Source of the DNA: Actinomycetota bacterium
Lineage (GTDB): Bacteria > Actinomycetota > Acidimicrobiia > Acidimicrobiales > Ilumatobacteraceae
DNA length: 64,000 nt
Reading direction: 5' to 3'
Assembly: GCA_005788815.1 (NCBI GenBank)
Contig: SYAZ01000032.1
Coordinates: 1 to 64,000, forward strand
Below are positions 32,452-42,236 of this stretch, piece after piece. Every line of letters begins with the position of its first letter. The first letter of the stretch is position 1. A model generated the notes under the pieces. It was not told the DNA's origin and made no database searches. It saw nothing but the letters and a program-made list of their open reading frames with translations. Made by a program: the position numbers and the translations under genes.

Positions 32452-33920
32452 GCGATAGTCCTCTTAGTTCCATAGTTGCAACCGAAGATCAAATGCTTGA
32501 GGGTGGTTGGGAACTCATTGTTGGTTTAGAAGTGCATGTCGAATTGGCGACGCGCACAAAACTATTCAGTGGTTCACCAAACAGATTTGGCGACGAGCCA
32601 AACGTCAACATTGACCCCGTCACGTTGGGCTTGCCTGGTGCGTTACCAGTGTTGAATAGGCAAGCAGTCGAACTTGCCATGCGTATCGGTGTTGCGTTGA
32701 ACTGCAGAATTCAGCCGTGCATCTTTCACCGTAAGAACTATTTCTACCCAGACATGCCAAAGGCGTATCAAATTAGTCAGTACGACATTCCATTGAATGT
32801 CGACGGCTTTCTTGAGTTGCCGAGTGGAACCACCATTGGTGTTGAACGCGCGCATCTTGAAGAAGACACTGGCAAGAGCACTCATGTTGGCGGTGCAACT
32901 GGCCGTATTCACGGAAGTGATTATTCGCTCATTGACTTCAACCGCGCCGGCGTGCCACTTGTAGAAATCGTGTCGCGTCCAGATATTCGCACTAGCGAGC
33001 ACGCACGTGAATACGTGTCAGAGCTCCGAGCAATTTTGGAAGTCATTGGCGCATCTGACGCAAAGATGGAAGAAGGCTCCATGCGTGTCGATGCAAACGT
33101 GTCAGTGCACAAGCCTGGAACCCCTTTTGGCACACGTTGCGAGATTAAGAACGTGAACTCCATTCGTGCTCTTGGTCGCGCTATTGATTACGAAGCACGT
33201 CGCCAAATTGATGTTCTCGATACTGGTGGTGTCATTCGCCAAGAGACCCGACACTGGGACGATGCCGAAGGCCGTACGCATACGTTGCGTGTAAAAGAAG
33301 ACGCCGACGATTACAGATATTTCCCTGAGCCAGACCTAGTGCCAGTGGCACCAGATGACGCATGGGTACAAGCAGTGCGCGACAATTTGCCGATGCTTCC
33401 GGCTGCACGTCGTTCGGCATTGTCTGCATTGACCGGTTACGACACTCGGTCTGAAGCAATCATCGTTGTTGTTGAGCGTGCCCAACATGATTACGTGCAA
33501 GCAGTAGCAGATGCTGGTGGCGATGCAGTGCGTGCACTCATTTATGTGCAACAAGCATTTGCTGACGCTGGCCCAACACCGGCCGTGCCTGCAAAAGATT
33601 TAGCCGCTCTCACCATTCTTGAGCGCGACGGCAAACTGTCTGCAACGCAAGCCAAGACCGTGTTGTCTGAACTAGTGGAAAACGGTGGAGGCGACGCTGC
33701 TGCCATTGCCGCTGCTAAAGGTTTTGAAGCAATGGACAACTCGGCAGTGGAAGCAATGGTGGATGAAGCCATTGCCGCTGACCCTGATGCGTGGTCTAAA
33801 TACTGCGCCGGCGAAGAAAAGGCTGCAGGAGCAATCGTTGGCCGTGTGATGAAAGCCAGTAAAGGCAAGGCAGATGGCAAGGTTGTCAGTGCCATTATGC
33901 AATCACGCCGCGGTTCGTAA
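32448..33920 (+). CDS. gatB: Aspartyl/glutamyl-tRNA amidotransferase subunit B
   Basis: 490 residues with the GatB cradle domain (GLEVHVELATRTKLFSGS near residue 26; FHRKNYFYPDMPKAYQISQY; the tRNA-Gln signature MEEGSMRVDANVSV) and the C-terminal helical YqeY domain (KDLAALTILERDGKLSATQ; YCAGEEKAAGAIVGRVMKAS). The kinase part activates the tRNA-bound Glu or Asp with ATP. Presence of the full set suggests that glutaminyl-tRNA is made indirectly. Confidence 0.96.
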   Translation: MSDSPLSSIVATEDQMLEGGWELIVGLEVHVELATRTKLFSGSPNRFGDEPNVNIDPVTLGLPGALPVLNRQAVELAMRIGVALNCRIQPCIFHRKNYFYPDMPKAYQISQYDIPLNVDGFLELPSGTTIGVERAHLEEDTGKSTHVGGATGRIHGSDYSLIDFNRAGVPLVEIVSRPDIRTSEHAREYVSELRAILEVIGASDAKMEEGSMRVDANVSVHKPGTPFGTRCEIKNVNSIRALGRAIDYEARRQIDVLDTGGVIRQETRHWDDAEGRTHTLRVKEDADDYRYFPEPDLVPVAPDDAWVQAVRDNLPMLPAARRSALSALTGYDTRSEAIIVVVERAQHDYVQAVADAGGDAVRALIYVQQAFADAGPTPAVPAKDLAALTILERDGKLSATQAKTVLSELVENGGGDAAAIAAAKGFEAMDNSAVEAMVDEAIAADPDAWSKYCAGEEKAAGAIVGRVMKASKGKADGKVVSAIMQSRRGS

Positions 33921-33938
33921 CTAACGAAGCATTCGGCG

Positions 33939-33950
33939 TACTGTTCGCCT
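33939..33950 (+). promoter_or_regulatory. Leaderless -10 element for the acyl-CoA dehydrogenase gene
   Basis: TACTGT (33939-33944) is 6 nt before ATG 33951. Confidence 0.6.
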
Positions 33951-35207
33951 ATGGATTTTGAAATTCCCGCAGACGTTCAGACAACCCTCGACGCTCTTGA
34001 TGCTTTCATTGAAAAAGAGATCAAGCCGCTACAGGCTCAAGATGACAACGAAAGATTCTTTGATCATCGCCGTGAATGGGCGCGTACAGATTTTGAAAAC
34101 GATGGTGTTCCCCGTGCGGATTGGGAAGCGTTGTTGCGCGAGATGCGTCGCAGGGCAGACGCAGCCGGCTGGTTACGGCTTGCACTTCCACAAGAGTTCG
34201 GTGGCCAGAGTGCTAGCAACTTGAAGATGGCGATCATCCGTGAGCATTTGGCAACAAAAGGTCTGGGCTTGCATAACGATTTGCAAAACGAATCAAGCAT
34301 TGTGGGCAACTTTCCCACTGTGCTCATGATGCGCGATTTTGGAACAGAAGAACAAAAGAAAGAATGGATGCCTGGGTTCCTTGATGGCACCAAACGGCTT
34401 GCATTTGGTCTCACCGAGCCCAATCACGGAAGTGATGCCACGTATCTAGAGACCACCGCCTACAAAGATGGCGACGAATGGGTCATCAATGGAATGAAGC
34501 GTTGGAACAGTGGTCTGCATCACGCCACCCACGACATCATTTTTGCGCGCACAAGTGGAACACCGGGAGATCCGAAAGGAATCAGTGCGTTCTTAGTCCC
34601 TACCGATGCGCCTGGTTTTAAAGTGGAGTTCTTCTGGTGGACATTCAACATGCCAACAGACCATGCTGAAGTAAGCATCACTGATGTACGAGTAGGACCC
34701 GAAGCATTGTTTGGTCCCGCAGAAATGGGACTCGAACTAGCTCAACATTTCGTGCATGAAAACCGAATTCGCCAAGCAGCATCTTCACTAGGTGCAGCGC
34801 AATTCTGCATTAACGAAGCTGTGCGATATTCGAATGAGCGAATTACGTGGGGTAAAAAACTCAGTGTGAATCAAGGTATTCAATTTCCACTTGTTGAACT
34901 TCACACAGAGGCTGCAATGTTGCGTCAACTGATTCGTTACACAGCAACCATGCTCGACCAAAAGCACCATATGGAAGTCACGCACCTCGTGGCCATGTGC
35001 AATTACCGTGCGAACCGTTTGGCCTGTGATGCCGCTGACCGTGCAATGCAGACCTGCGGAGGGGTTGGCTACAGCCGCCATATGCCTTTTGAACACATTT
35101 ATCGGCACCATCGCCGGTATCGCATCACGGAAGGCTCTGAAGAGATTCAGATGCGTAAGGTGGCCAGCAATCTGTTTGGTTTTGGGTCTTCGAAAGAACG
35201 TCGCTAA
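33951..35207 (+). CDS. Acyl-CoA dehydrogenase family protein
   Basis: 418 residues, a full FAD-dependent acyl-CoA dehydrogenase. Signatures are LAFGLTEPNHGSDATYLETT (FAD/substrate region, about 151-170), CGGVGYSRHMPFEHIYRHHR and YRITEGSEEIQMRKVASNLF, whose Glu is at the catalytic base position of medium-chain enzymes. The N-terminal domain has a long charged insert (about 40-65) seen in FadE-like actinobacterial members. Together with the enoyl-CoA hydratase and thioesterase it points to fatty-acid use. Substrate not determined. Confidence 0.93.
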   Translation: MDFEIPADVQTTLDALDAFIEKEIKPLQAQDDNERFFDHRREWARTDFENDGVPRADWEALLREMRRRADAAGWLRLALPQEFGGQSASNLKMAIIREHLATKGLGLHNDLQNESSIVGNFPTVLMMRDFGTEEQKKEWMPGFLDGTKRLAFGLTEPNHGSDATYLETTAYKDGDEWVINGMKRWNSGLHHATHDIIFARTSGTPGDPKGISAFLVPTDAPGFKVEFFWWTFNMPTDHAEVSITDVRVGPEALFGPAEMGLELAQHFVHENRIRQAASSLGAAQFCINEAVRYSNERITWGKKLSVNQGIQFPLVELHTEAAMLRQLIRYTATMLDQKHHMEVTHLVAMCNYRANRLACDAADRAMQTCGGVGYSRHMPFEHIYRHHRRYRITEGSEEIQMRKVASNLFGFGSSKERR

Positions 35208-35213
35208 ACGTAA

Positions 35214-36269
35214 TCAGACTGGAAACGACAACACTTGGCTGTTCACCAGCACACCTACGAAACTGCCTACCTTAGGTAGTAATCGTGAATGTAAACGCGC
35301 AGTAATCACGAGGCCGTCTTCGAAGCGCACATCAACAGTGCCATCATGACCGAAATATCGGGTCACGAGTACTTCACCAGTCACAACTGCATGTGGATTG
35401 TCGGTCTTCACAAGTTCAAATTGTTCGGGGCGAATAATTACGGTTGTCGGACCAGGGGATTGGGGCCGTAGAAGTTCAATAGATCCGAATCGTGTTGCCA
35501 CTGATGTGCCGTTCGCTTCGACGGTGCCAGAGAAAGAAACTGCCTCACCAATGAAGCCGGCGACTTCGGTTGTTTCAGGGTTGCGATAGGCACTGACGGG
35601 GTCGGAGAATTGAGCAATGCGTCCTTTCATAAGAACAGCGACTGCATCGGCAACGGAAAGAGCCTCGTCTTGATCATGGGTGACCCACAATGCCGTAGCA
35701 CCAGCGGTGCGCAAAATATTGACCACTTGCTCACGCAATGTTTCGCGAAGTCCAGCGTCAAGGGCGGAAAATGGTTCGTCGAGAAGTACCAGGGCTGGCT
35801 GAGTGGCAAGGGCGCGTGCAAGTGCAATGCGTTGTTGCATGCCGCCCGACAATTCAGAAGGACGTTGATCAGCCGAGTCGGGGAGACCAACAAGTTCGAG
35901 CATCTCCTTGACGCGGGCACGTGCTTCAGGTGAGCGTCGTTTCTTCAGACCGAACGCAATGTTTTCACTCACGCTGAGGTGAGGAAAGAGAGCTCCTTCT
36001 TGGACGACTATTGAAATACCTCGCTCGTGTGGCGGCACCCATATGTGTGGATCTGCCACAACGACTCCGTTGATGGAGATAGTTCCATGAGTTGGCCGTT
36101 CGAAACCAGCGACGATGCGCAGAAGAGTGGTCTTTCCTCCTCCGGATGGTCCAAGTAGTGCAGTGATGCTTCCGTGCTGAATTTCAAGGTTCACTGAGTC
36201 GAGCACTTGGTGATCCCCAAAGAAATGGGACACGTTGTTGAGTTGAAGTGCGCTTGAACTGCTCATCAT
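35214..36269 (-). CDS. fbpC: Iron(III) ABC transporter ATPase (FbpC-like)
   Basis: 351 residues. Walker A is GPSGGGKTT (about 39-47), the ABC signature is LSGGMQQRIALARALATQP, Walker B is LVLLDEPFSALD and the switch His is in WVTHDQDEAL. The C-terminal ~110 residues form a TOBE-type regulatory domain. With the two-domain permease and YY-type binding protein it forms a ferric-iron importer. It overlaps the permease gene by 4 nt. Confidence 0.93.
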   Translation of the reverse strand: MMSSSSALQLNNVSHFFGDHQVLDSVNLEIQHGSITALLGPSGGGKTTLLRIVAGFERPTHGTISINGVVVADPHIWVPPHERGISIVVQEGALFPHLSVSENIAFGLKKRRSPEARARVKEMLELVGLPDSADQRPSELSGGMQQRIALARALATQPALVLLDEPFSALDAGLRETLREQVVNILRTAGATALWVTHDQDEALSVADAVAVLMKGRIAQFSDPVSAYRNPETTEVAGFIGEAVSFSGTVEANGTSVATRFGSIELLRPQSPGPTTVIIRPEQFELVKTDNPHAVVTGEVLVTRYFGHDGTVDVRFEDGLVITARLHSRLLPKVGSFVGVLVNSQVLSFPV

Positions 36270-37789
36270 TTTTGCTCTCTCGAAACGGATAGTGCACCGA
36301 GCAATGCTGTGGGTACAGCCGCCAATACCAACATCGACATAGCGTAGGGACCAACGGCGGCATAGTCGGACAATGCGCTGAAATCCCAGATACGAGTGGA
36401 CAATGTGTCCATGCCCGTGGGTCGCAGTAGGAGGGTGACAGGGAGTTCTTTTACTGCCGCCAGCATGGTGAGAGCGATGCCGGCCAAAAGCCCAGGCAGT
36501 GCAATTGGAATAGTGACTCGAAGAAGTGTGGTCATGGTTCCAGAACCAAGACTGTGGGCGACATCTTCCAATGTGGCGGGGGTTTTCTCAAGGGCAGCGC
36601 GAATGGACGTAACCATGACGGGAAGAAAAATGATGACTTGACCAAAGATGAGGAGTGGGAACTCTTGGTACCACGGACGTACCGCACGTATTCCGACATA
36701 AACAACAGAAATGGCAACGACTATTCCGGGCAATGCGTGAGTGATGTATGTAGCGCGCTCGGGAATAACTGCCAAGATTCCGCGCATGCGCACTGCACAC
36801 CATGCGACCGGAAATGCAAGTAGCAATGTGACCACTGCAGTGACAATTCCGTTGAAAAATGATTGTTCTGATGCATACCACACAGATGACCATTGGGTAT
36901 TGCGTGTGGTGTCACGAGTCATCCATTCAATGACACTGACCACGGGGATGCCGACAGCGGGCACAAGTACGAGACAACTACCGACGATTGCGATGAATGA
37001 AGCTCGGCTATTCCTGTTTCTGCCACGGCGACGAACGGCAGGTCCGCTTGTGGCGGCATCGCTGCGTCCGCGTATGAATGTTTCGGCATAGGTGAGCGCA
37101 AGAGCTGCGGCTAACAAAACAACTGACAACGTGGCAGCGCGAGTGGGGTTGAAGCCCGCACGATATGCGCCGTAAATCACCCAGGTGAAAACTTCATGTC
37201 TCATTGCTGCCACTGCACCGAAATCACTGAGTGAGTACAACGCAACGAGAAGTGCTCCCGCTGCAATGGGGCGACGTAGTTGCGGTAAAACAACTTCGCG
37301 AAGTATTGCGAACTGCGAGCGGCCCATCGTGCGTGCAATTTCTTCGTGTACTGGGTTGATTGCACTCATCGCAGCAGACACCGGCAGCATGACGTATGGA
37401 AAACAAGCAAATGTGAGGACAATGAACGCACCGAGAAAACCCGAGATGCCTGGTTGCCATGAGATCCAAGCAAATGCCGAAAGGTACGAAGGGATTGCTA
37501 ACGGCAATGAGAAGGCGATTGTCAGAAGAAAGCGAACAGGAAGTCCGGACATAGTGATGACCCAACTTGCAAAGGTGCCGATGATGACGCTGGCACAGGT
37601 GACACAGATGGCAAGAGTGACGCTGCGAATAATCAGCGAGAGTGTGCGATCTTGAAATAGTTCATCTAGGAATGGTTGAAGACCTTGCGACAGTGATTGA
37701 ACCCCGAGATACCAGAGGGGGACCAAAGAAATGAGAGCAGCAACGAACGCAAGGCCAAGGAGAGCGAGAAATCCTTTTGTTCGCTGCAT
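36266..37789 (-). CDS. fbpB: Iron(III) ABC transporter permease, two-domain (FbpB-like)
   Basis: 507 residues and about 12 membrane helices, a fusion of two BPD-type permease domains. Each has an EAA-like loop, for example EIARTMGRSQFAILREVVLP (first half) and DVAHSLGSGTMTTLLRVTIP (second half). This 12-helix layout is that of FbpB/SfuB/AfuB permeases. It lies 22 nt downstream of the binding-protein gene. Confidence 0.93.
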   Translation of the reverse strand: MQRTKGFLALLGLAFVAALISLVPLWYLGVQSLSQGLQPFLDELFQDRTLSLIIRSVTLAICVTCASVIIGTFASWVITMSGLPVRFLLTIAFSLPLAIPSYLSAFAWISWQPGISGFLGAFIVLTFACFPYVMLPVSAAMSAINPVHEEIARTMGRSQFAILREVVLPQLRRPIAAGALLVALYSLSDFGAVAAMRHEVFTWVIYGAYRAGFNPTRAATLSVVLLAAALALTYAETFIRGRSDAATSGPAVRRRGRNRNSRASFIAIVGSCLVLVPAVGIPVVSVIEWMTRDTTRNTQWSSVWYASEQSFFNGIVTAVVTLLLAFPVAWCAVRMRGILAVIPERATYITHALPGIVVAISVVYVGIRAVRPWYQEFPLLIFGQVIIFLPVMVTSIRAALEKTPATLEDVAHSLGSGTMTTLLRVTIPIALPGLLAGIALTMLAAVKELPVTLLLRPTGMDTLSTRIWDFSALSDYAAVGPYAMSMLVLAAVPTALLGALSVSREQK

Positions 37790-37811
37790 GGCTACATCAT
37801 TTCGTGTTTGC

Positions 37812-38837
37812 TCACTTGGTGAGCAAACCGACTTTTTGAAGCAGTTCCTGAGTTATATCGAGCGATTTCAAATCGGACAGATCGATAGATGGTGCTTCAA
37901 GCGAGTCGAGATCGGGAAGACCCTTTGCCTGCGTGGCTCCTGAGGTCAAGATGTATTCCCACGTCTTCGTGCGGAAATATTCAGCGGCAGTGTCACTCTG
38001 TAAGAACTCAACAAACTTTTGTGCGGAATTCTTGTGAGTTGCTGATGAGAGGATTCCTACACCAGCGACATTGACAAGACCTCCCGGATCAGAAGGAGCC
38101 ATGTATTGGTTCTGAGCGACAACAGTATCGGCCCCTTCTGCTGCAATCTTTTCGATTAGGTAATAGTGGTTGACTAAACCGAGACTGACTGTGCCGTCGT
38201 TGACTGCATCACGTACCGCGCCATTTTTTTCGAATGCAACAGGCTTGTTGGCGGCGAATGCAGCAAGCCATTTCTCGGCTTGTTCTTCTCCACGCAGAAT
38301 TCTTAATGCAGTCACGAATGACTGCCACGAAGCATTTGTTGGTGCAAAGCCAATTTTTCCGGACCATTGACTATCGAGCAATCCGTCAATGGTGGCTGGC
38401 GGGTTAGAGGTGAGCGTCGGATTGAAGATAACAACGCGGACACGCCCCGAGACTCCTACCCATTTTCCACTTTGTGCGGAGTACTTGGTGTCAACCTTCG
38501 ACAAGATGCTCGCGGGTAGTTGTGCGAGATTCGCTTCGACTGCACCAAGTGCGCCTGCGTCTTGCGAGAAGAACACATCAGCAGGGCTCGCTGAACCTTC
38601 CGTGAGAAGAAGTGATGCCATTTCTCCACTGTCCCCGTATCGAGCATCAACAGCTATTCCGGTTTCAGTTGTGAAAGCTGCATAGAGATCTTTCACTAAG
38701 GCCTCGCTGCGACCGCTATAGACCGTGACAGATGAATCGTCGGGGGAGTCTGACGATGAACTCGCGCCACCACACGCCCCAAGAATGAACGTAGCGGCGG
38801 CGATAGCGGCGATGGAGCGGATGAGGATTTTCTTCAT
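37812..38837 (-). CDS. fbpA: Iron(III)-binding lipoprotein (FbpA-like)
   Basis: 341 residues. The signal peptide is MKKILIRSIAAIAAATFILG with a lipobox leading to Cys22 (ILGACGG), so Lgt can anchor it. The mature part is a periplasmic-type binding protein: SSVTVYSGRSEALVKDLYAA at the start and the iron-ligand Tyr pair in LGLVNHYYLIEK. It presents ferric iron to the FbpBC importer. AGAAAG lies upstream of the ATG and the promoter region holds the tandem palindromes at 38856 and 38880. Confidence 0.93.
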   Translation of the reverse strand: MKKILIRSIAAIAAATFILGACGGASSSSDSPDDSSVTVYSGRSEALVKDLYAAFTTETGIAVDARYGDSGEMASLLLTEGSASPADVFFSQDAGALGAVEANLAQLPASILSKVDTKYSAQSGKWVGVSGRVRVVIFNPTLTSNPPATIDGLLDSQWSGKIGFAPTNASWQSFVTALRILRGEEQAEKWLAAFAANKPVAFEKNGAVRDAVNDGTVSLGLVNHYYLIEKIAAEGADTVVAQNQYMAPSDPGGLVNVAGVGILSSATHKNSAQKFVEFLQSDTAAEYFRTKTWEYILTSGATQAKGLPDLDSLEAPSIDLSDLKSLDITQELLQKVGLLTK

Positions 38838-38855
38838 GTCAGTCTTTCTGAGGAG

Positions 38856-38869
38856 TTAGGTATACCTTA
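38856..38869. promoter_or_regulatory. Palindromic operator 1, probable metal-regulator site
   Basis: TTAGGTATACCTTA is a near-perfect 14-bp inverted repeat, 19 nt upstream of the fbpA start. Its arms TTAGGT/ACCTAA equal the outer arms of the DtxR/IdeR box, but they are separated by 2 nt instead of 7. A DtxR-family or other iron repressor is the likely ligand. Confidence 0.6.
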
Positions 38870-38879
38870 CAAATGAATG

Positions 38880-38893
38880 ATAGGTGTACCTAA
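38880..38893. promoter_or_regulatory. Palindromic operator 2, probable metal-regulator site
   Basis: ATAGGTGTACCTAA repeats the same arms 24 bp (centre to centre) from operator 1. Together they occupy the fbpA-ilvD divergent region, 49-61 nt before the ilvD -10 element. Confidence 0.55.
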
Positions 38894-38941
38894 CACAAAG
38901 GGCAACACGTGCTTTCTAGGAAGCAAGAGAGGCTGTCAGAG

Positions 38942-38953
38942 TACCGTTGGACT
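38942..38953 (+). promoter_or_regulatory. Leaderless -10 element for ilvD
   Basis: TACCGT (38942-38947) is 6 nt before ATG 38954, which favours this start over an upstream in-frame TTG/GTG-type codon at 38909. Confidence 0.6.
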
Positions 38954-40666
38954 ATGTCACAACACGCAGACGGCACCCCTATCGACATCAAACCTCGCAG
39001 TCGCGACGTTACAGATGGCATTCAAAAGGCAGCCGCTCGCGCCATGCTGCGCGCAGTGGGCTTAGGTGATGACGATTGGGTCAAGCCACAGATAGGTATC
39101 GCTTCGGCGTGGAATGAAGTGACGCCATGCAACATGTCATTGCGTCGACTCAGTGAATACGCAAAAGCAGGAGTGCGCGAAGCAGGCGGAGTTCCACTCG
39201 AATTTGGAACCATCACCGTTTCCGATGGCATCAGCATGGGCCATGAAGGAATGCGCGCATCGCTTGTTTCGCGTGAAGTCATTACAGACAGTGTCGAAAC
39301 TGTTGTGCACGGCGAACGCTTCGATGGTTTTGTCGGATTAGCAGGATGCGACAAAAGCATCCCTGCAATGTTGATGGCGGCTGCACGTCTGAACTTGGCA
39401 AGTGTGTTTGTCTACAACGGATCCACCATGCCGGGTGTCTATAAAGGCAACAACATCGACATCACCACAGTGTTTGAAGCTGTGGGTGCTTGTGCTGCTG
39501 GCACCATCACTGAAGATGAACTCAAAGACATTGAGAAGGCAGCGTGCCCTGGTGAAGGCGCATGCGGTGGCATGTTTACTGCAAACACAATGTCATCTAT
39601 CGCCGAAGCGATGGGTATGAGTCTTCCCGGAAGCGCATCGGCACCTGCAATTGACACAAGCCGCGAAGGTGATGCACAACGTGCGGGCGCAGCGGTTGTG
39701 AATATGTTGCGCTTAGGTATTCGCCCTCGCGACATCATGACAAAGAAGGCATTCGAAAATGCCATCGCTGTTACGAATGCATTTGGCGGAAGCACTAATG
39801 CCGTCTTGCATCTTCTTGCAATCGCAAACGAAGCAGGCGTTGCGCTCGATCTTGACGACTTCAACAGAATCGCCGACAAAGTTCCACACATCGCAGACAC
39901 AAAGCCAGGTGGAAAGTTCCATATGTCTGACATTCACCGCGTTGGTGGAGTGCCTGTACTCATGAAGCATTTGCTTGACGCCGGCTTATTGCACGGTGAT
40001 GTCATGACCTGCACGGGCAAGACAATGGCTGAGAACTTGGCCGAGATTAATCCGCCTGCACCAGACGGCATCGTGATTCATCCGTTGAGTGATCCCATCC
40101 ATACAGAAGGTGGTATCAACATTCTCACCGGCTCACTTGCGCCGAAAGGTTCAGTTGTAAAAGTTGCTGGCCTTAGCAAAGAGCAAATGCAATTTGAAGG
40201 ACCCGCACGAGTGTTTGACGGCGAAGACGGCGCGATGAATGCAATCATGACTGGCGCAATTAATCATGGTGATGTCATCGTGATTCGATACGAAGGCCCG
40301 AAGGGTGGCCCAGGTATGCGCGAGATGCTCGCCATTACTGGCGCATTGAAAGGTGCTGGTTTCGGTTCAACAGTTGCACTGATTACAGATGGTCGGTTCT
40401 CTGGTGGTACGTGGGGATTCTGTATCGGACACGTTGCGCCTGAAGCAACCGACGGTGGCCCCATTGCATTTGTGCGCGAAGGCGACATCATTCGTATTGA
40501 TGTGCCAACAAAGGCACTCGATCTACTCGTGAGCGAAAAAGAATTGAAGAAGCGTCGCAAGGGATGGGTGCCAAACCCGCCGCGTTACACAACAGGCGTT
40601 TTGGCCAAGTTTGCCAAGCTCGTGCAGGGTGCCGAGACCGGCGCCATCACCAATCCCACGCACTAA
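38954..40666 (+). CDS. ilvD: Dihydroxy-acid dehydratase
   Basis: 570 residues. IlvD makes 2-keto acids in valine, isoleucine and leucine synthesis using an Fe-S cluster. Cluster Cys residues are in [22 protein letters not shown] and [15 protein letters not shown]; the C-terminal [19 protein letters not shown] is the family signature. It is separate from ilvBNC at 45794 and lies next to the iron-importer operator, so iron may influence its expression. An upstream in-frame start would add 15 residues that do not match the family. Confidence 0.96.
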   Translation: MSQHADGTPIDIKPRSRDVTDGIQKAAARAMLRAVGLGDDDWVKPQIGIASAWNEVTPCNMSLRRLSEYAKAGVREAGGVPLEFGTITVSDGISMGHEGMRASLVSREVITDSVETVVHGERFDGFVGLAGCDKSIPAMLMAAARLNLASVFVYNGSTMPGVYKGNNIDITTVFEAVGACAAGTITEDELKDIEKAACPGEGACGGMFTANTMSSIAEAMGMSLPGSASAPAIDTSREGDAQRAGAAVVNMLRLGIRPRDIMTKKAFENAIAVTNAFGGSTNAVLHLLAIANEAGVALDLDDFNRIADKVPHIADTKPGGKFHMSDIHRVGGVPVLMKHLLDAGLLHGDVMTCTGKTMAENLAEINPPAPDGIVIHPLSDPIHTEGGINILTGSLAPKGSVVKVAGLSKEQMQFEGPARVFDGEDGAMNAIMTGAINHGDVIVIRYEGPKGGPGMREMLAITGALKGAGFGSTVALITDGRFSGGTWGFCIGHVAPEATDGGPIAFVREGDIIRIDVPTKALDLLVSEKELKKRRKGWVPNPPRYTTGVLAKFAKLVQGAETGAITNPTH

Positions 40667-40705
40667 ATAGCCTGGGAAAGCCTGACGCCATAAGGGCCAT
40701 ATTGG

Positions 40706-41065
40706 GTGACACACCCTCTTGGCATTATGCAAATCCTCATGGCAGAAACTTCCCTAAGTAGCGAGGTCGTATCCCTCGCACGTGACATCAACCGTCACCT
40801 CACAGACCTTCTTGGTCCTTGTCCTATCCGTAATGCTGAAGCATGGGTCGTTGTCAATATCAACGACGAAGGACAACCGTCCTTTTCTTTTGCCGCCGCC
40901 ACAACTCACGAGGCCGAAGCAATGTTGCGTGCCGTTCGTGAAGCATGTGAGGTCAAGGCGAAGCGCGAGCTGCAAGCTGGTGCTCGCTACAACCCAAACG
41001 GCATTGGCATCAACTTTCGTGAGCACCAACGTGCAGAATTCCACGTTCCGGCGGCTCATCCTTGA
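40706..41065 (+). CDS. Small protein of unknown function, coupled to the YbjN-like gene
   Basis: Up to 119 residues from GTG 40706; ATG 40727 or 40739 are equally possible starts because no clear ribosome site distinguishes them. The body is soluble: SSEVVSLARDINRHLTDLLG, a beta segment AWVVVNINDEGQPSFSFAAA, then a Lys/Arg/Glu helix (AMLRAVREACEVKAKRELQA). Its TGA stop overlaps the TTG start of the next gene (TTGA), so the two are translated together. No family is recognised. Confidence 0.6.
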   Translation: MTHPLGIMQILMAETSLSSEVVSLARDINRHLTDLLGPCPIRNAEAWVVVNINDEGQPSFSFAAATTHEAEAMLRAVREACEVKAKRELQAGARYNPNGIGINFREHQRAEFHVPAAHP

Positions 41066-42222
41066 GCACAACTCCTTCTTCTTTCACTTTTGAAATCGAT
41101 GAAGCAGAATTGCGTGATGTCAATAGTTGGGCAGGTCGTTATGCACCCGTACCCGCTGCAGATTTCACCATTCAATTGTCGTTTCTACCTGGCAAGCATC
41201 GTTGGTTAGCCCGCGAAGCAAACGTCACGGCGTGGTGGGATCCGCTTCCAAGTCGCGGGCCTTCAGAAGGCGTTCTCGCTATCCCATTGTTCTTTCTCAA
41301 TAATGCTGCAGAACTGTTTTCTGGAAGTGGAGTTGTCACCTTTCATATAGATATTGAAAACAAACTGCTGGTTGCTCGCGCCGGCTCCACCGAAATGGGT
41401 GTTGACCTTCCCGATCTTCCCGTAGCTCCGTATTCACTCGATTTCGAATCTGATCGTCACATTGTTGTGTCCGCAGGAGACCTTGCTCATATGGGATTTG
41501 TGATGATGACCATGCCAGTCGATCTTTCAGACAACGAGATGGAGTTTCCTTTTCCTTTTACATCGATAAAAGTTGAAAAGACATCGCTTCGTGCCACACG
41601 TGACTGGCGTTCGTTTGGTGGACCACGTCTTACCGTTGGCGTTCCGGCACGCTCAGATTTTGAGGGACTCGTCTCATTTTTCTCCGAGGTATTAGGCCGT
41701 GAGTTTTTCTGGGCCGATATCGAGGGTGGAGAAACCGATGTTTCGATTGCTTTTTCGTCGGTGACACCAAACATTGCAATGCTCACATGCGCCAATTGGG
41801 GTCTACGTATCGAACTGGGTTACGAGCAGGTTTTTCGCTATCGCAAGGAACTCGAAGCAGCCTTGGGTCACGCCGGCTACGACGTCACCCGTGATACACG
41901 TATTGGCTGGGATGCAGAAGTGCACTTCACCTACAAAGAGCAAGCTGTCACGGCCTGCATCGTTCCTGGTGAAACGGTTCATCACACCATGATTCGCTTG
42001 TCCACGCTTGTCATGCCAGATGCTCCGTGGAACTTAGACGTTGCAAACGAAGTCAACGCGTGGAACAACCAGTGGAAATACGGCAAGTTAGTTTTGCAAG
42101 AAAACGACCTCTATGCGTTAAGTGATTTTCCCGCCGCAGAAATTGAACATCTGCCAACTTTGGTGTCAGACATTGTGAGTACAACACAACGTGTGCGCGA
42201 CGTGATCGGTGTATTCCGCTAA
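41062..42222 (+). CDS. YbjN-like domain protein with unassigned N-terminal domain
   Basis: 386 residues from a TTG start that overlaps the previous stop. The C-terminal ~130 residues (about 250-386) resemble YbjN proteins, with a ...NEVNAWNNQWKYGKLVLQEN... segment and the long final helix LPTLVSDIVSTTQRVRDVIG. The first ~240 residues are beta-rich; the ...SIKVEKTSLRATRDWRSFGG... part recalls a sliding-clamp-like strand pair, but I cannot confirm it. No signal or membrane segment. Function unknown; the small upstream gene is its likely partner. Confidence 0.6.
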   Translation: MSTTPSSFTFEIDEAELRDVNSWAGRYAPVPAADFTIQLSFLPGKHRWLAREANVTAWWDPLPSRGPSEGVLAIPLFFLNNAAELFSGSGVVTFHIDIENKLLVARAGSTEMGVDLPDLPVAPYSLDFESDRHIVVSAGDLAHMGFVMMTMPVDLSDNEMEFPFPFTSIKVEKTSLRATRDWRSFGGPRLTVGVPARSDFEGLVSFFSEVLGREFFWADIEGGETDVSIAFSSVTPNIAMLTCANWGLRIELGYEQVFRYRKELEAALGHAGYDVTRDTRIGWDAEVHFTYKEQAVTACIVPGETVHHTMIRLSTLVMPDAPWNLDVANEVNAWNNQWKYGKLVLQENDLYALSDFPAAEIEHLPTLVSDIVSTTQRVRDVIGVFR

Positions 42223-42236
42223 CTGATTGGGTACTG

